Positions 26,493 through 35,097 of a stretch of 64,000 nt of DNA are shown piece by piece. The position numbers were made by a program, and so were the translations under genes. Positions within the stretch are counted from its first letter, which is position 1. Each line of letters begins with the position of its first letter. The notes beneath the pieces were generated by a model. That model was not told where the DNA came from. It searched no databases and saw only the letters and a list, made by a program, of their open reading frames with translations. Origin of the DNA: an uncultured Clostridia bacterium (GTDB taxonomy: Bacteria; Bacillota; Clostridia; Oscillospirales; Acutalibacteraceae); the NCBI GenBank assembly GCA_947585745.1, contig CANPXF010000001.1, positions 62,001 through 126,000 on the forward strand, written 5' to 3'.

Positions 26493-27299
26493 TTATAAAG
26501 TTGATACATAATACCGCCCTTTTTCATCGAGCGTTATTTTTGTTGTTATTGTCTGCGATGTTTTATCGGAGTAATTAGCGGTTATTTTTACAGTGCCTCC
26601 AAAGTACTTTGTATAGTCCTTTTCGGTTTTCAAAAGAGAGTTAATCTCCTTTGAGGCAAGGCGGTCGTTTTTTAGCGTAGAGGGTACCATAGTTATATCG
26701 GCAGTCAAATCCTCGGTCAATTTTTCGCAGTTTGGAATCCAGTTGACGACCTTATTTCCCTTGTACGGAATTTTTCCCTTTTTGAGAATTGACGCGCTCT
26801 CGCTGTAGAGAGAGCCGTTACCCGAACATTCTACGCTGTAGCTTGTGATTTTATCGCCCGAAATTTTAAAACTTATTGGCGACGGGACTATGACCGTTCG
26901 TTTTTCCACGGTATCGCCCGATTTGGGGTTTGCGGTATCGTCGAGAATCTCACGTCCGTTTGCGCCGCTGTAAACTACACGCTGTTTTTTCTTTTGGACA
27001 CCGTTTGAATCCTTTATCAGCGATTTTTTTGAGCCGACTGTCGCCTTGCTGTCCGCATTATCGAGAGCATACGCGGTAACGCTCAGACTTGTCTGACTGT
27101 CCGCGCCGAGGTTGAAAAGGTTTCCTATGCTGTCCGAAAACAAAACGATAAAAAGCGCAACGCATACCGCTGACGCGGACGTTGAAAGCGCCTTGATTTT
27201 ATTTTTTCTCTTTTTATAACGGACAAACAGCTCCTCCGCTCCGCGGGTAAAAGCATATTCGCCGAACTGGCTGTCTATCTGTAATCTTAAACTATTCAT
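26493..27299 (-). CDS. Transmembrane anti-sigma-like protein paired with ECF sigma
   Basis: The 268-aa protein has a short cytoplasmic N-terminus (about 38 residues), one membrane helix (ALSTSASAVCVALFIVLF) and an extracellular domain ending in YSDKTSQTITTKITL. Its start overlaps the sigma gene stop by eight bases, the usual coupling of ECF sigma and anti-sigma. I see no HxxxCxxC zinc motif, so it is not a classical ZAS protein. The C-terminal strand pattern resembles that of the other anti-sigma candidate at 61489-62433. The signal sensed is unknown. Role inferred from position and topology. Confidence 0.7.
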   Translation of the reverse strand: MNSLRLQIDSQFGEYAFTRGAEELFVRYKKRKNKIKALSTSASAVCVALFIVLFSDSIGNLFNLGADSQTSLSVTAYALDNADSKATVGSKKSLIKDSNGVQKKKQRVVYSGANGREILDDTANPKSGDTVEKRTVIVPSPISFKISGDKITSYSVECSGNGSLYSESASILKKGKIPYKGNKVVNWIPNCEKLTEDLTADITMVPSTLKNDRLASKEINSLLKTEKDYTKYFGGTVKITANYSDKTSQTITTKITLDEKGRYYVSTL

Positions 27300-27789
27300 T
27301 ATTATCCTCCGTGAGGTAATCTTTCAGCTTAAATTTAGCCGTTCGCAACCGATAAGCAACATTCGGCACGGAGATTTTCAAAATCTTTGAAATCTCCTTA
27401 TGGGTAAGCTCCTGATAATAGTAAAGCACTACTACCTCTCTAAGCTCCACGGGCAACGCCTTAATTGCCTCGATTACACTAAGCCTGCTGTCGATATTTT
27501 CTTCGCTGTATGTATGTGAAAGGACGTCAACATCTTCCTTCGGGGTCTCAAAGGAGGATTTTTTCCTAAGTCTGTCCTTGCAGATGTTTATGGCTATGCG
27601 CGTCAGCCAGGTTTTGGCGCTTGAGCTTTTGTTAAAGCTGTGCAGTTTGCAAAGCGCCTTGTAGAAGGTCTCCTGTGTCGCGTCCTCCGCGAGCTGATAA
27701 TCTTTTAACATCATCGCGCAGACTCGGAAAATATTTTCTCTGTATTCGACATATGTCTTTTCAAACTCAACCATGGTTGTTTCTTTCAT
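27292..27789 (-). CDS. ECF-type RNA polymerase sigma factor
   Basis: Region 2 is clear: VEYRENIFRVCAMMLKDYQLAEDATQETFYKAL with TWLTRIAINICKD. Region 4 is PVELREVVVLYYYQELTHKEISKILKISVPNVAYRL. I prefer the ATG at 27789 (MKETTMVEF) because GCGGGAG lies just upstream; the tracked start at 27819 follows AAAGG less well spaced. At about 165 aa it has the normal ECF length with no extra domain. It heads an apparent operon with its anti-sigma gene and two secreted surface proteins, which are likely regulon members. The target promoter cannot be deduced from one copy. Confidence 0.92.
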   Translation of the reverse strand: MKETTMVEFEKTYVEYRENIFRVCAMMLKDYQLAEDATQETFYKALCKLHSFNKSSSAKTWLTRIAINICKDRLRKKSSFETPKEDVDVLSHTYSEENIDSRLSVIEAIKALPVELREVVVLYYYQELTHKEISKILKISVPNVAYRLRTAKFKLKDYLTEDNNE

Positions 27790-28052
27790 ATCGACTCCCG
27801 CGTATTGACCCCCTTTCATAATATTAGACGGATAACTGATACAGTTTTATAGTACCATAAATAAAAAACTTAAAAACAAGAAATTTTTTCTGTCCGGTAA
27901 ATTTATAGGAACCCCCGATAAGCGTACTTTAATATCGTTCTTTTATTTAACAAACCTTTTCATATCACACTGCCTTAGTTAGCATCCGACCCTTTGCCGT
28001 AAACGGCATAGAGTCTGTCCCTTAATGTTATTTTTAATAGAAGATTTCATAC

Positions 28053-28874
28053 TTAAAAAATCTTTCTTGCCTTGATAACAAATGCTGTTGGGAGCATAAG
28101 CGCTTTTTTGCTGAAATCCGTATTTGCGATTTTGGCTTTCTCTCTGTCAGTTTCTTCAAATAGCCTCTCAATTACAAAGCCGTTATCAGCCAAAGCGTTA
28201 ATATATGTACTTAACATACGGTTTGAAAGCATAATTTCCTTATTGCTCATATCTGCAAGGTACCATTCTTCATCAAAGTAAGAATTGCTGAATATAAACT
28301 TATCGTTTTCAACAGACACGCATTTGTGTATTGGGTGCGACCAACCGAAAACAAATAAACCGCCCTTTTTAAGGTATGAATAAATGCGATTAAACGTTTT
28401 ATCTAAATCGGTTGTCCATCCAATGCCGTAAACCGAATATACCAAATCAAAATATTCTTTCGGCAAACCGCATTCGTCCTCCATTGGCGAACATACAAGA
28501 TTAGCGTTGACACCCGTTGACTTTAGATGTTCTTTTGTCCTTTTAATCTGATTAGGGGAAATATCAAGTCCCCACAAATCATTTGCTCCGCGCTTATTGA
28601 CATATTCCAACGAGCGTCCATTCCCGCAACCAATTTCAAGAACACTTTTATCACTTAAATCACCGAGCAGATTCAGCTTGTCCTCGGACGGCAAAAAACC
28701 TCCCCAAGAAGGCAGAGAGGTCGACCCTAAAAATTCACTGCCTATCGTATTCCAAAACTCTGTATTAGTTCTGTGCGCCTCATTCACGTTCATCTCTGTA
28801 TTAACCGCACGACTTAATACTCTGCCTGCAACAATATTGTTTTTTTGCGAGTCCGAACTTTTAACTTTTTTCAT
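28053..28874 (-). CDS. Class I SAM-dependent methyltransferase
   Basis: The 273-aa protein carries motif I VLEIGCGNGRSLEYV at about residue 80, an acidic motif II (LWGLDISPNQIKRT), and LVYSVYGIGWTTDL as the post-motif strand, which identify a Methyltransf_11/25 fold. The N-terminal 60 residues (NEAHRTNTEFWNTIGSEFLG) resemble small-molecule or quinone-type methyltransferases. It has an AGGAGGAAGAT ribosome site before the ATG and sits alone, separated from the acyltransferase genes by a terminator. The substrate is unknown. Confidence 0.88.
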   Translation of the reverse strand: MKKVKSSDSQKNNIVAGRVLSRAVNTEMNVNEAHRTNTEFWNTIGSEFLGSTSLPSWGGFLPSEDKLNLLGDLSDKSVLEIGCGNGRSLEYVNKRGANDLWGLDISPNQIKRTKEHLKSTGVNANLVCSPMEDECGLPKEYFDLVYSVYGIGWTTDLDKTFNRIYSYLKKGGLFVFGWSHPIHKCVSVENDKFIFSNSYFDEEWYLADMSNKEIMLSNRMLSTYINALADNGFVIERLFEETDREKAKIANTDFSKKALMLPTAFVIKARKIF

Positions 28875-28989
28875 ATATCTTCCTCCTTATAATTTTATCT
28901 GCTCAAACTAATTTAAAATATTTATATTTTGTATTATACCATATATAAAAATAATGTAACACCGCAATTTGCACTTAAAGGGCATTATA

Positions 28990-29016
28990 AAAAGCGAACG
29001 TACCGTGTACGCTCGC
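28990..29016 (-). terminator. Terminator of the acyltransferase/remnant transcript
   Basis: On the minus strand GCGAGCGTAC pairs with GTACGTTCGC (one mismatch) over a 3-nt loop and is followed by TTTTTATAAT. Confidence 0.85.
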
Positions 29017-29061
29017 CTTATTGTATTATTTTGTTGTAATATGTCAGCTTTAAATCGCATA

Positions 29062-29167
29062 TTATTTCAGACTGAATTTTACGCTTACGTCTGAACAGCC
29101 GACTGCTTTTTCAATGGCGGTCGGGGTCTCTATATACCCGAGCTTTGTGTAGCTGTAGGAGGTTTTA
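29062..29167 (-). pseudogene. 3' remnant of a paralogue of the secreted Ig protein at 32148-32810
   Basis: The minus strand encodes KTSYSYTKLGYIETPTAIEK...VSVKFSLK and a stop, matching the last 34 residues of the intact gene (KTSYSYTKLGYIENPSSLAK...VRVKFTLK). About 38 bases are identical in DNA at an offset of 3086 bp. Similarity stops exactly at the acyltransferase stop codon, so the rest of the paralogue was replaced or deleted. Confidence 0.85.
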
Positions 29168-30280
29168 TGCTTTGGCTTTCAGCCTTTTTTGGTTTATCTT
29201 TTTTACAGTCCAATTATATAACAGCACGAATATTACCGAAAAAATTATATCTGCTATAAATAGAATTACGCTATCAAAAACCATTTCTCTGTTGATAGCA
29301 GGAATAAACTCAAAAATTCTATGAATCTGTCTGGAAACAATAATTATGAGAGATATTATGATATCATGACATGCCATAAAAGCAAATGAATTTACACCGA
29401 AAAACTTTAAAAACTTTGACTTATTTATAAGCTGGGATATTAACAATACTGCTATCGTTCCTATAACTCCCGTTATGTATAACAAAATACCATTATTCAG
29501 TTTTCTGTCACCTATAGACACTATTCCGTTTCTAAAAGCAACAACCGAACAAACCACTGCCAAGATTATTACCGCAATCAGTATAATTATTGAATTAACC
29601 CGAATTTTTTTATCTTTCTTTTGTTCAAAAATAAATCTATTAAAATAAGGTTTTGCAAGGTTGCCTATAGCATAGAAACCTACTGAAAAAAAGGCAGAGC
29701 AAAGATTCCAAGGTAAAAAAGATGTATCTACAGGACAATAACTTGATTCAAGATACCAACCTAATATTCCTAAAACCGTTACAATAGCAATAATAAAAAA
29801 CTTGTTTTTTAATTTGGCAATAAAATAGTACATTATTTGAATTACCAGCAAACAAGTTATAAACCACAACGGACCATTTATTAACATAACATGTGCATAC
29901 TGAGCAATAAATATCTGAATGAAATTATTTATAATCGTTTGTATTGTATCAGTACCTATACCGGAATAAATATATCTAAGAACTATATACAAGAGAAATG
30001 AAAACAAACAGAAAACAAGATATGGACACACAATATGAATTAGCCTGGTCTTAATAAATGTCTTAAACGAGGTATATTTCTCCTGATTATAACAATAGCC
30101 CGAAATCAAAAAGAATAAAGGCATATGGAAAGAATAAATAATAACTTTTGCATTATAAAATTCACTCGCAAATGCAAAAACATGTCCCGCTATTACAAGT
30201 AATATTCCTATTCCCTTTGCTACATCAATCGCATCATTCCTTTTCCTTTTATTTGCCAATACTGCACTTGTCCCACTCAA
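29165..30280 (-). CDS. Membrane acyltransferase, family 3 (OafA / fucose 4-O-acetylase-like)
   Basis: About ten hydrophobic segments follow the family 3 start NDAIDVAKGIGILLVIAGHVF, in which the H is the conserved catalytic candidate; SFHMPLFFLISGYCY is the second hallmark. These integral membrane enzymes O-acylate cell-surface glycans or exopolysaccharides. The start codon is TTG, preceded by AGGGGTG. The gene is clearly AT-richer than its neighbours, suggesting transfer. Its 5' flank is a 90-bp copy of the 3' end of the XRE gene (30280-30369) and its 3' flank is the truncated Ig gene. Confidence 0.87.
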   Translation of the reverse strand: MSGTSAVLANKRKRNDAIDVAKGIGILLVIAGHVFAFASEFYNAKVIIYSFHMPLFFLISGYCYNQEKYTSFKTFIKTRLIHIVCPYLVFCLFSFLLYIVLRYIYSGIGTDTIQTIINNFIQIFIAQYAHVMLINGPLWFITCLLVIQIMYYFIAKLKNKFFIIAIVTVLGILGWYLESSYCPVDTSFLPWNLCSAFFSVGFYAIGNLAKPYFNRFIFEQKKDKKIRVNSIIILIAVIILAVVCSVVAFRNGIVSIGDRKLNNGILLYITGVIGTIAVLLISQLINKSKFLKFFGVNSFAFMACHDIIISLIIIVSRQIHRIFEFIPAINREMVFDSVILFIADIIFSVIFVLLYNWTVKKINQKRLKAKA

Positions 30281-30369
30281 AAAAACACCCCTATATTTTT
30301 TGATTTTTATTTAATTTTTCTTTCCAAATATTCAAAATTATAATTTATCATCATTTTTGTAAGGCTTTT
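30280..30369. repeat. 90-bp direct repeat, copy A
   Basis: Identical at 88 of 90 positions to 31580-31669, exactly 1300 bp away. In copy B it covers the last codons of the XRE gene and its 3' flank; here it is a detached fragment (KPYKNDDKL-like codons out of context) serving as leader of the acyltransferase. Confidence 0.92.
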
Positions 30370-30394
30370 TATTATACATTATTTATACATCAGT

Positions 30395-31501
30395 TTATAC
30401 AAAACTCAATATATTAATAATTTTGTGATATATCTTCCCCATAACACTAACTAAAAAATCGGCAAATTTATGTAATTTGATAAATGCGAAAATCTTTTTA
30501 AATATTAAACCAATAATCGTACAGGCAAAATAGATTACAAATGAATACAACAGTAAAACAGCAACTAACATAAGCGGGTTTGAATTTGCGTATTCTTTAA
30601 TCATATCTTTCTGAATATATGTAAAAACCAGATAATGAGTACTTATTATATAAACATAAAATGATACCGAGGAAACCTTTAAAATACCCTTTGCTTTTTT
30701 TATTTCTATCTTCGTAAAGAAACAGAACAGTAGTAAAGAGCCTATCACTAATAACGGCGAATTATAAATTAAAAATTTAAAACCTTTTACGCTCTCTATA
30801 CCACAGGATTTTACAATAAAATCAACAGAAATTACCCCAAAATAATTAAACAAATATGCTAAAAAAGATACTAATAATATTTTATATTTACCAAACTTTC
30901 CAATTCCATATAAACGTATGTATGCTCCGCACAGATACAAATACATAAGCCAAATCGGACTGTATCCCTCTGCAACCTTAAAGAAATCTCCTCCCATAAT
31001 GTTGCCTGCAAACGCAAAACCCGATAATAAAATAAAACCGATAAGTAATATTTTCAGCAAAGATTGTTTTCTAAGTTGTAAAACGGCTTTATTTAACAAC
31101 GGCATTGCTATAAATACACATATATAAGAACCAAAATACCAATACTCACCTGATAATACCGGAAAATACGGGAATATCATTTCCGCTTTTTTTAAATTAA
31201 ACTGAGAAAAAAGAATAAAAGCTGTAGTAATAATAAATGAATAAAAAATTACTTCTAACCATAGGTTGATTATCCTATTTAATCTGTTTTTTGAATATAA
31301 ACATACGTATCCGCTAATCAGCGCGTATATATTGACCGCGCCGAAGCAAAGGTTTTCTATGAAATAAGCCAAATAATAATTCACCGAGCCAAAATCGGTA
31401 TTGTTAAGGATTCCTCCCTTATTCAGACAATGTAGCATAACTATCATATACATAGACACTATTCGAGCTATCTCAATCCCATATATCCTTTTATTTTGCA
31501 T
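30395..31501 (-). CDS. Membrane acyltransferase, family 3, second copy
   Basis: The 368-aa protein starts KRIYGIEIARIVSMYMIVMLHC, with the conserved H in the first membrane helix, and contains SGEYWYFGSYICVFIAMPLLNK, typical of the EPS-type acyltransferase 3 branch. It has AAAGGGAG before the ATG. It is only distantly related to the other copy at 29165-30280. It lies entirely between two 90-bp direct repeats, so recombination between them would delete it and place the other acyltransferase directly behind the XRE gene. AT-rich base use supports acquisition from elsewhere. Confidence 0.87.
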   Translation of the reverse strand: MQNKRIYGIEIARIVSMYMIVMLHCLNKGGILNNTDFGSVNYYLAYFIENLCFGAVNIYALISGYVCLYSKNRLNRIINLWLEVIFYSFIITTAFILFSQFNLKKAEMIFPYFPVLSGEYWYFGSYICVFIAMPLLNKAVLQLRKQSLLKILLIGFILLSGFAFAGNIMGGDFFKVAEGYSPIWLMYLYLCGAYIRLYGIGKFGKYKILLVSFLAYLFNYFGVISVDFIVKSCGIESVKGFKFLIYNSPLLVIGSLLLFCFFTKIEIKKAKGILKVSSVSFYVYIISTHYLVFTYIQKDMIKEYANSNPLMLVAVLLLYSFVIYFACTIIGLIFKKIFAFIKLHKFADFLVSVMGKIYHKIINILSFV

Positions 31502-31579
31502 AAAAACTCCCTTTTAATGTTATACAGATATATAAAAAACAAATTGATTTACGCCGATTATTTCTATATGTTTTCGGCT

Positions 31580-31669
31580 AAAAAACACCCCTATATTTTT
31601 TGATTTTTATTTAATTTTTCTTTCCAAATATTCAAGATTATAATTTATCATCATTTTTGTAGGGCTTTT
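31580..31669. repeat. 90-bp direct repeat, copy B (overlaps 3' end of XRE gene)
   Basis: Partner of 30280-30369. This is probably the original copy since it contains the intact C-terminal codons and stop of the XRE regulator. Confidence 0.92.
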
Positions 31670-31874
31670 CAACAGACGTTCTCCCCAGTATATAATCGGT
31701 GCTCGTATTATAAAAATCTGCAATAGCAATGAGAACTTCCGTGGGAATGTCGCGCATACCAAGCTCATAACGTGAATATGCAACCTGACTGCAGTTAAGA
31801 TATTCTGCCAGTTGACGCTGCAACAAATCATTGTCTTCTCTCAGCTCTCTTATCCTTTTATACATAGTCACCAT
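31638..31874 (-). CDS. XRE-family helix-turn-helix regulator
   Basis: This 78-aa protein is a Cro/C1-type HTH: RIRELREDNDLLQRQLAEYLNCSQVAYSRYELGMRDIPTEVLIAIADFYNTSTDYILGR, covering all five helices, with a short tail. Nothing but the DNA-binding domain is present. It is upstream of the acyltransferase genes on the same strand and may control them. Its 3' end is duplicated 1300 bp away. The second overlapping minus ORF (31607-31831) is a shadow. Confidence 0.9.
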   Translation of the reverse strand: MVTMYKRIRELREDNDLLQRQLAEYLNCSQVAYSRYELGMRDIPTEVLIAIADFYNTSTDYILGRTSVEKPYKNDDKL

Positions 31875-32051
31875 TTCTCCGAAATTTTTTATTATTATAA
31901 AATATACTGAATTGGCATTTGGATATATAAACCAAAACGGTTTATGATTTTGTCATAATTTGTCATAAAATACTATCTGAAATAAATTATTGGATATTCA
32001 TTAACAAAAGACTGTGTTACTAATACAAAAATGTATTTTGAAATAACTTTA

Positions 32052-32090
32052 AAAAAATGGCCTTGGAACTTGTGTTCCAAAGCCATTTTG
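32052..32090 (-). terminator. Terminator of the secreted Ig-protein gene
   Basis: AAAATGGC-c-TTGGAAC pairs with GTTCCAA-a-GCCATTTT around a 4-nt loop and is followed on the minus strand by TTTAAAGTTATTT. Confidence 0.85.
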
Positions 32091-32147
32091 CTTTAAAGTT
32101 TTAAAAAATTTTCACTCAAATAAATGCCCTTATTTTTAAGGCGTATG

Positions 32148-32810
32148 TTATTTTAAGGTGAATTTTACTCTCACTTTTGAATTTCCTACTGTTTTCGCGA
32201 GAGATGACGGGTTTTCTATATACCCGAGCTTTGTGTAGCTGTAGGAGGTTTTAAAGGTTTTATAGAAAAGCACGAGGCAATCGTCACCGTAGAGCATAAT
32301 ATCTCCGCACTTGATTTTTGAAACCGCCTTTTCATTTGCGGGAAGGGATTTGTCAAAATAATAATACTTTTCGTTGCCGTTAAGCTCGCTCATATTCAAG
32401 GTCATCGGCAAAAGCTTTTTCAATTTCTTCGCTGAGTTGTTATTGTAAAGGCGCGCGGTAAATTTCTTTCCCTTAACTGTGACGTACATTTTAGAGAGGC
32501 CTTTGCTCTTTACCGTAACTCTGCATTTATATTTTTTGCCGTTTTTTGCCTTGACGGTAATTACCGCTTTGCCTGCTTTTCTGCCCTTTACTATGCCCTT
32601 TGAGCTTACCGTAGCGACCGATTTTTTAGAAGATTTAAAGGATTTCGCCTTACCGCCGTTAAGCTTAAGGGTGAAGCTTTTTCCCGTGTAAATAGTTTTT
32701 GATTTATGATTAAGCCTTGCCTTTGCCGACGCGGAAAAGTCACACGAAACTATCAGCAGAGCTGTCAGAAAACACAAAACAACGCTTTTAAATTTAACGG
32801 AATTTTTCAT
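32148..32810 (-). CDS. Secreted protein with Big_2-like Ig module
   Basis: The 220-aa protein has a signal peptide (VVLCFLTALLIVSCDFSASAKA) and a Big_2-like module (FKSSKKSVATVSSKGIVKGRKAGKAVITVKAKNGKKYKCRVTVK). Its C-terminal domain of about 110 residues ends SYSYTKLGYIENP...VRVKFTLK. The same C-terminal sequence survives as a remnant at 29062-29167, so the gene was once duplicated. The GNAT gene lies one base upstream of its start on the same strand (32812 stop), suggesting one transcript. Surface location likely; ligand unknown. Confidence 0.75.
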   Translation of the reverse strand: MKNSVKFKSVVLCFLTALLIVSCDFSASAKARLNHKSKTIYTGKSFTLKLNGGKAKSFKSSKKSVATVSSKGIVKGRKAGKAVITVKAKNGKKYKCRVTVKSKGLSKMYVTVKGKKFTARLYNNNSAKKLKKLLPMTLNMSELNGNEKYYYFDKSLPANEKAVSKIKCGDIMLYGDDCLVLFYKTFKTSYSYTKLGYIENPSSLAKTVGNSKVRVKFTLK

Positions 32811-32811
32811 T

Positions 32812-33399
32812 TTATCCCAACCTTTTTCTCATTACCGCCTGTCCGTCACACTGCAATTCCTCGACAAAGCCGTTTTTCTCAAATAGCCTGTACGGTCCGT
32901 GATAATCAAACAGGTCAAAATCTTCACTTATTTTTGCATAACCTTCTACAGCCAAACAGCCGTTTTCCTTTGCATCGTCACATACACGCTTAATCAGCGC
33001 GGAGGCTATTCCCTTTTTTCTGTACTCAGGCGCTATTTCAAAACAGACAATTGATACGGTTTTTCCGCACACGGCTTTCCTTGCAAATTCGGGGACAAAT
33101 CCCGTATAACTTTCTATATCACAGGCGTTACACCAGCCTATCGAAACATCCCCGCCATATGCAAGGTATCCGTAAATCTTGCCTTTTTTAAGCATATCAA
33201 CGGCGTATTTGCGAACAGTTTCTTTTACCCCGTTTATCTTAAACTCACTGACCATTTTCTGAATTTCTTCTTCGCTCTGATTAGCAGAAGTGCAATAGCA
33301 GGGAGCGTTCGGGTTTCCGTCGGAAAAAGCCCTGTTGTCAAAGAAGTCGAGGTAATCGCCGATACGTTCCTTTGTCAGAGGTTTTATTGTAATATTCAT
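32812..33399 (-). CDS. GNAT-family N-acetyltransferase
   Basis: I prefer the ATG at 33399 (MNITIKPLTKERIGDYLDFF) with AAAAGG upstream; the tracked start adds six residues. The acetyl-CoA loop appears as IAPEYRKKGIASALIKRVCDDAKENG, the R/Q-x-x-G-x-G/A motif A of GNAT enzymes. The preceding GYLAYGGDVSIGWCNACD and the end YRLFEKNGFVEEL fit the fold. Cys-rich pieces (APCYCTSANQ) recur in GNAT enzymes of Clostridia. Substrate is unknown. Its stop abuts the next gene, suggesting co-transcription with the secreted Ig protein. Confidence 0.85.
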   Translation of the reverse strand: MNITIKPLTKERIGDYLDFFDNRAFSDGNPNAPCYCTSANQSEEEIQKMVSEFKINGVKETVRKYAVDMLKKGKIYGYLAYGGDVSIGWCNACDIESYTGFVPEFARKAVCGKTVSIVCFEIAPEYRKKGIASALIKRVCDDAKENGCLAVEGYAKISEDFDLFDYHGPYRLFEKNGFVEELQCDGQAVMRKRLG

Positions 33400-33480
33400 A
33401 TTATTAAACCTTTTCATATGTATTTTACGTTATCTTATCATAACTGCCTGATATTTTCAATAATTTTCTCCGCTCGCTAA

Positions 33481-33513
33481 AAAATGACTGAAATTAAAAC
33501 TTTCAGTCATTTT
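33481..33513 (-). terminator. Terminator of the metal-importer operon
   Basis: AAAATGACTGAAA pairs perfectly with TTTCAGTCATTTT over a 7-nt loop, and the minus strand continues TTTAGCG. It lies 25 bases after the permease stop. Confidence 0.9.
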
Positions 33514-33537
33514 CTTTAATATTAAGCTAACAATTTA

Positions 33538-34389
33538 TTACATAAATCTGACGGAAAGCTTTCCCGCGACGGAGAAAATAACGAACACAACAATATCAAC
33601 CGCCACAATCGTTGAACCGACAGGGGTTGAGAACACTACGGAAATTAAAATTCCGAGCAACGCGCAAAATACCGAAAGCACGGCCGAGCAGACTGTAACC
33701 GACTTAAAGCTTTTAAACACCCTCATTGCCGACAGCGCGGGAAAAATCACGAGCGCCGATATTAAAAGCGAACCGACAAGGTTCATCGCGAGAACGATTA
33801 TCACGGCAATTATTACGGCAATAAGAAGATTATAAAGCTTTGCTCTTGTTCCCGTCGCCTGCGCGAAATTTTCATCAAAAGTGACGCTGAAAATTTTATT
33901 GTAGAACATAATGAATACAGCCACAACAACCGCGCAGAGAATTACGCTCATTATAACCTCGTCAGACGTTAAGGTAAGGATTGAGGTCGAGCCGAAAAGG
34001 GTTGAGCACACATCTCCCGAAAGGTTACTCGATGTGGAAAAGATATTCATAATGAGGTAGCCGACGGCGAGCGCCCCGACGGAAATCATAGCGATTGACG
34101 CGTCGCCCTTTATGCGTGTGTTCTGACCTGTACGGAGCAAAAGCACGGCGCAAATTACCGTTACAACCAATACGAACGGCATATCGTTGGTAAGCTTTAA
34201 AACCGAGGCAATCGCAATCGCTCCGAAAGCGACGTGGGAAAGCCCGTCGCCGATAAATGAAAAACGCTTTAATACGAGAGTCACGCCCAAAAGAGAGGAG
34301 CAAAGCGCGATTAAAACACCGACAATCACGGCGTACCGCACGAAAGGATACTGAAGATACAAAACAATCTTATCTATTATATCAGCCAT
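33538..34389 (-). CDS. znuB: Zinc/manganese ABC transporter permease (ZnuB-like)
   Basis: The real start is the ATG at 34389 (MADIIDKIVLYLQYPF), behind AAAGGAG; the tracked ORF reads back into the ATPase gene. The 283-aa protein has eight or so hydrophobic segments and the family sequence LVLKRFSFIGDGLSHVAFGAIAIA, the EAA-like region of the ABC-3 permease family. It overlaps the ATPase gene by eight bases. Permeases of this family carry Zn2+ or Mn2+ across the membrane. Metal choice cannot be told from sequence; a Fur-type regulator upstream favours zinc. Confidence 0.9.
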   Translation of the reverse strand: MADIIDKIVLYLQYPFVRYAVIVGVLIALCSSLLGVTLVLKRFSFIGDGLSHVAFGAIAIASVLKLTNDMPFVLVVTVICAVLLLRTGQNTRIKGDASIAMISVGALAVGYLIMNIFSTSSNLSGDVCSTLFGSTSILTLTSDEVIMSVILCAVVVAVFIMFYNKIFSVTFDENFAQATGTRAKLYNLLIAVIIAVIIVLAMNLVGSLLISALVIFPALSAMRVFKSFKSVTVCSAVLSVFCALLGILISVVFSTPVGSTIVAVDIVVFVIFSVAGKLSVRFM

Positions 34390-35086
34390 TGTATTCTCCT
34401 TTCGCAAAGCCTTTGGAAATGTCGCTTTCAAGGTATTCGCTCTTTGCGCCGAAAAAATTTTTATCCCCGATATGAAGAATTTTATCGGCGTATTTTACCG
34501 CTTGTATATCGTGCGTAATCATAATAATTGTAATATCGTATTTTTTATTCAGCTCTTCTATGAGCTTATACATATCCGACGTAACCTTCGGGTCAAGTCC
34601 CGCCACGGGTTCGTCGAGTAAAAGAATATCCTGCGTGGCGCAAAGCGCCCTCGCCAAAAGAACTCTCTGCTGTTGTCCGCCCGAAAGCTCGCGGTAACAG
34701 CGTTTTTTCAGCTTTTCGAGCCCCATTTTTTCAAGGTTTTTTTCCGCGAGTTGTTTTTCAGCCTTATTATAAAACGGGCGGAGTCCGCAACGGCTCTGAC
34801 AGCCCGACAGCGTAACCTCCCAGACCGACGCGGGAAAATCACGCTGTACCGCCGTCTGCTGGGGCAGATAGCCGATACCGCCGCGTTTGAGTCCGCCGTC
34901 TGTCAGAATCCTGCCCTTTACAGGCGTAATAAGTCCGAGCATCGCTTTCATAAGCGTAGTTTTGCCCGAGCCGTTTTCGCCGACTATACAAAGATAATCT
35001 CCCTTGTTAACCTCAAAATTCAGATTGTGAATAACCTCATAACCGTCGTAGCCTAAGCAGAGGTTTTTGCAGGTAAGTTGAGCCAT
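34382..35086 (-). CDS. znuC: Zinc/manganese ABC transporter ATP-binding protein (ZnuC-like)
   Basis: The 234-aa ATPase has Walker A GENGSGKTT, Q-loop LPQQTAV, signature LSGGQQQRV, Walker B DILLLDEPVAGLD and the switch His in MITHDI. Length and the sequence LCLGYDGYEVIHNLNFEV fit the metal-importer subfamily. It lies 11 bases after the binding-protein gene and overlaps the permease. It energises import of the metal delivered by the lipoprotein at 35098-36048. Confidence 0.93.
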   Translation of the reverse strand: MAQLTCKNLCLGYDGYEVIHNLNFEVNKGDYLCIVGENGSGKTTLMKAMLGLITPVKGRILTDGGLKRGGIGYLPQQTAVQRDFPASVWEVTLSGCQSRCGLRPFYNKAEKQLAEKNLEKMGLEKLKKRCYRELSGGQQQRVLLARALCATQDILLLDEPVAGLDPKVTSDMYKLIEELNKKYDITIIMITHDIQAVKYADKILHIGDKNFFGAKSEYLESDISKGFAKGEYNG

Positions 35087-35097
35087 TTCGTTTCTCC

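Noticed and set aside
30280-31669. Insertion sequence or composite transposon
   Set aside because: The direct repeats derive from the XRE gene 3' end and there is no transposase or terminal inverted repeat.
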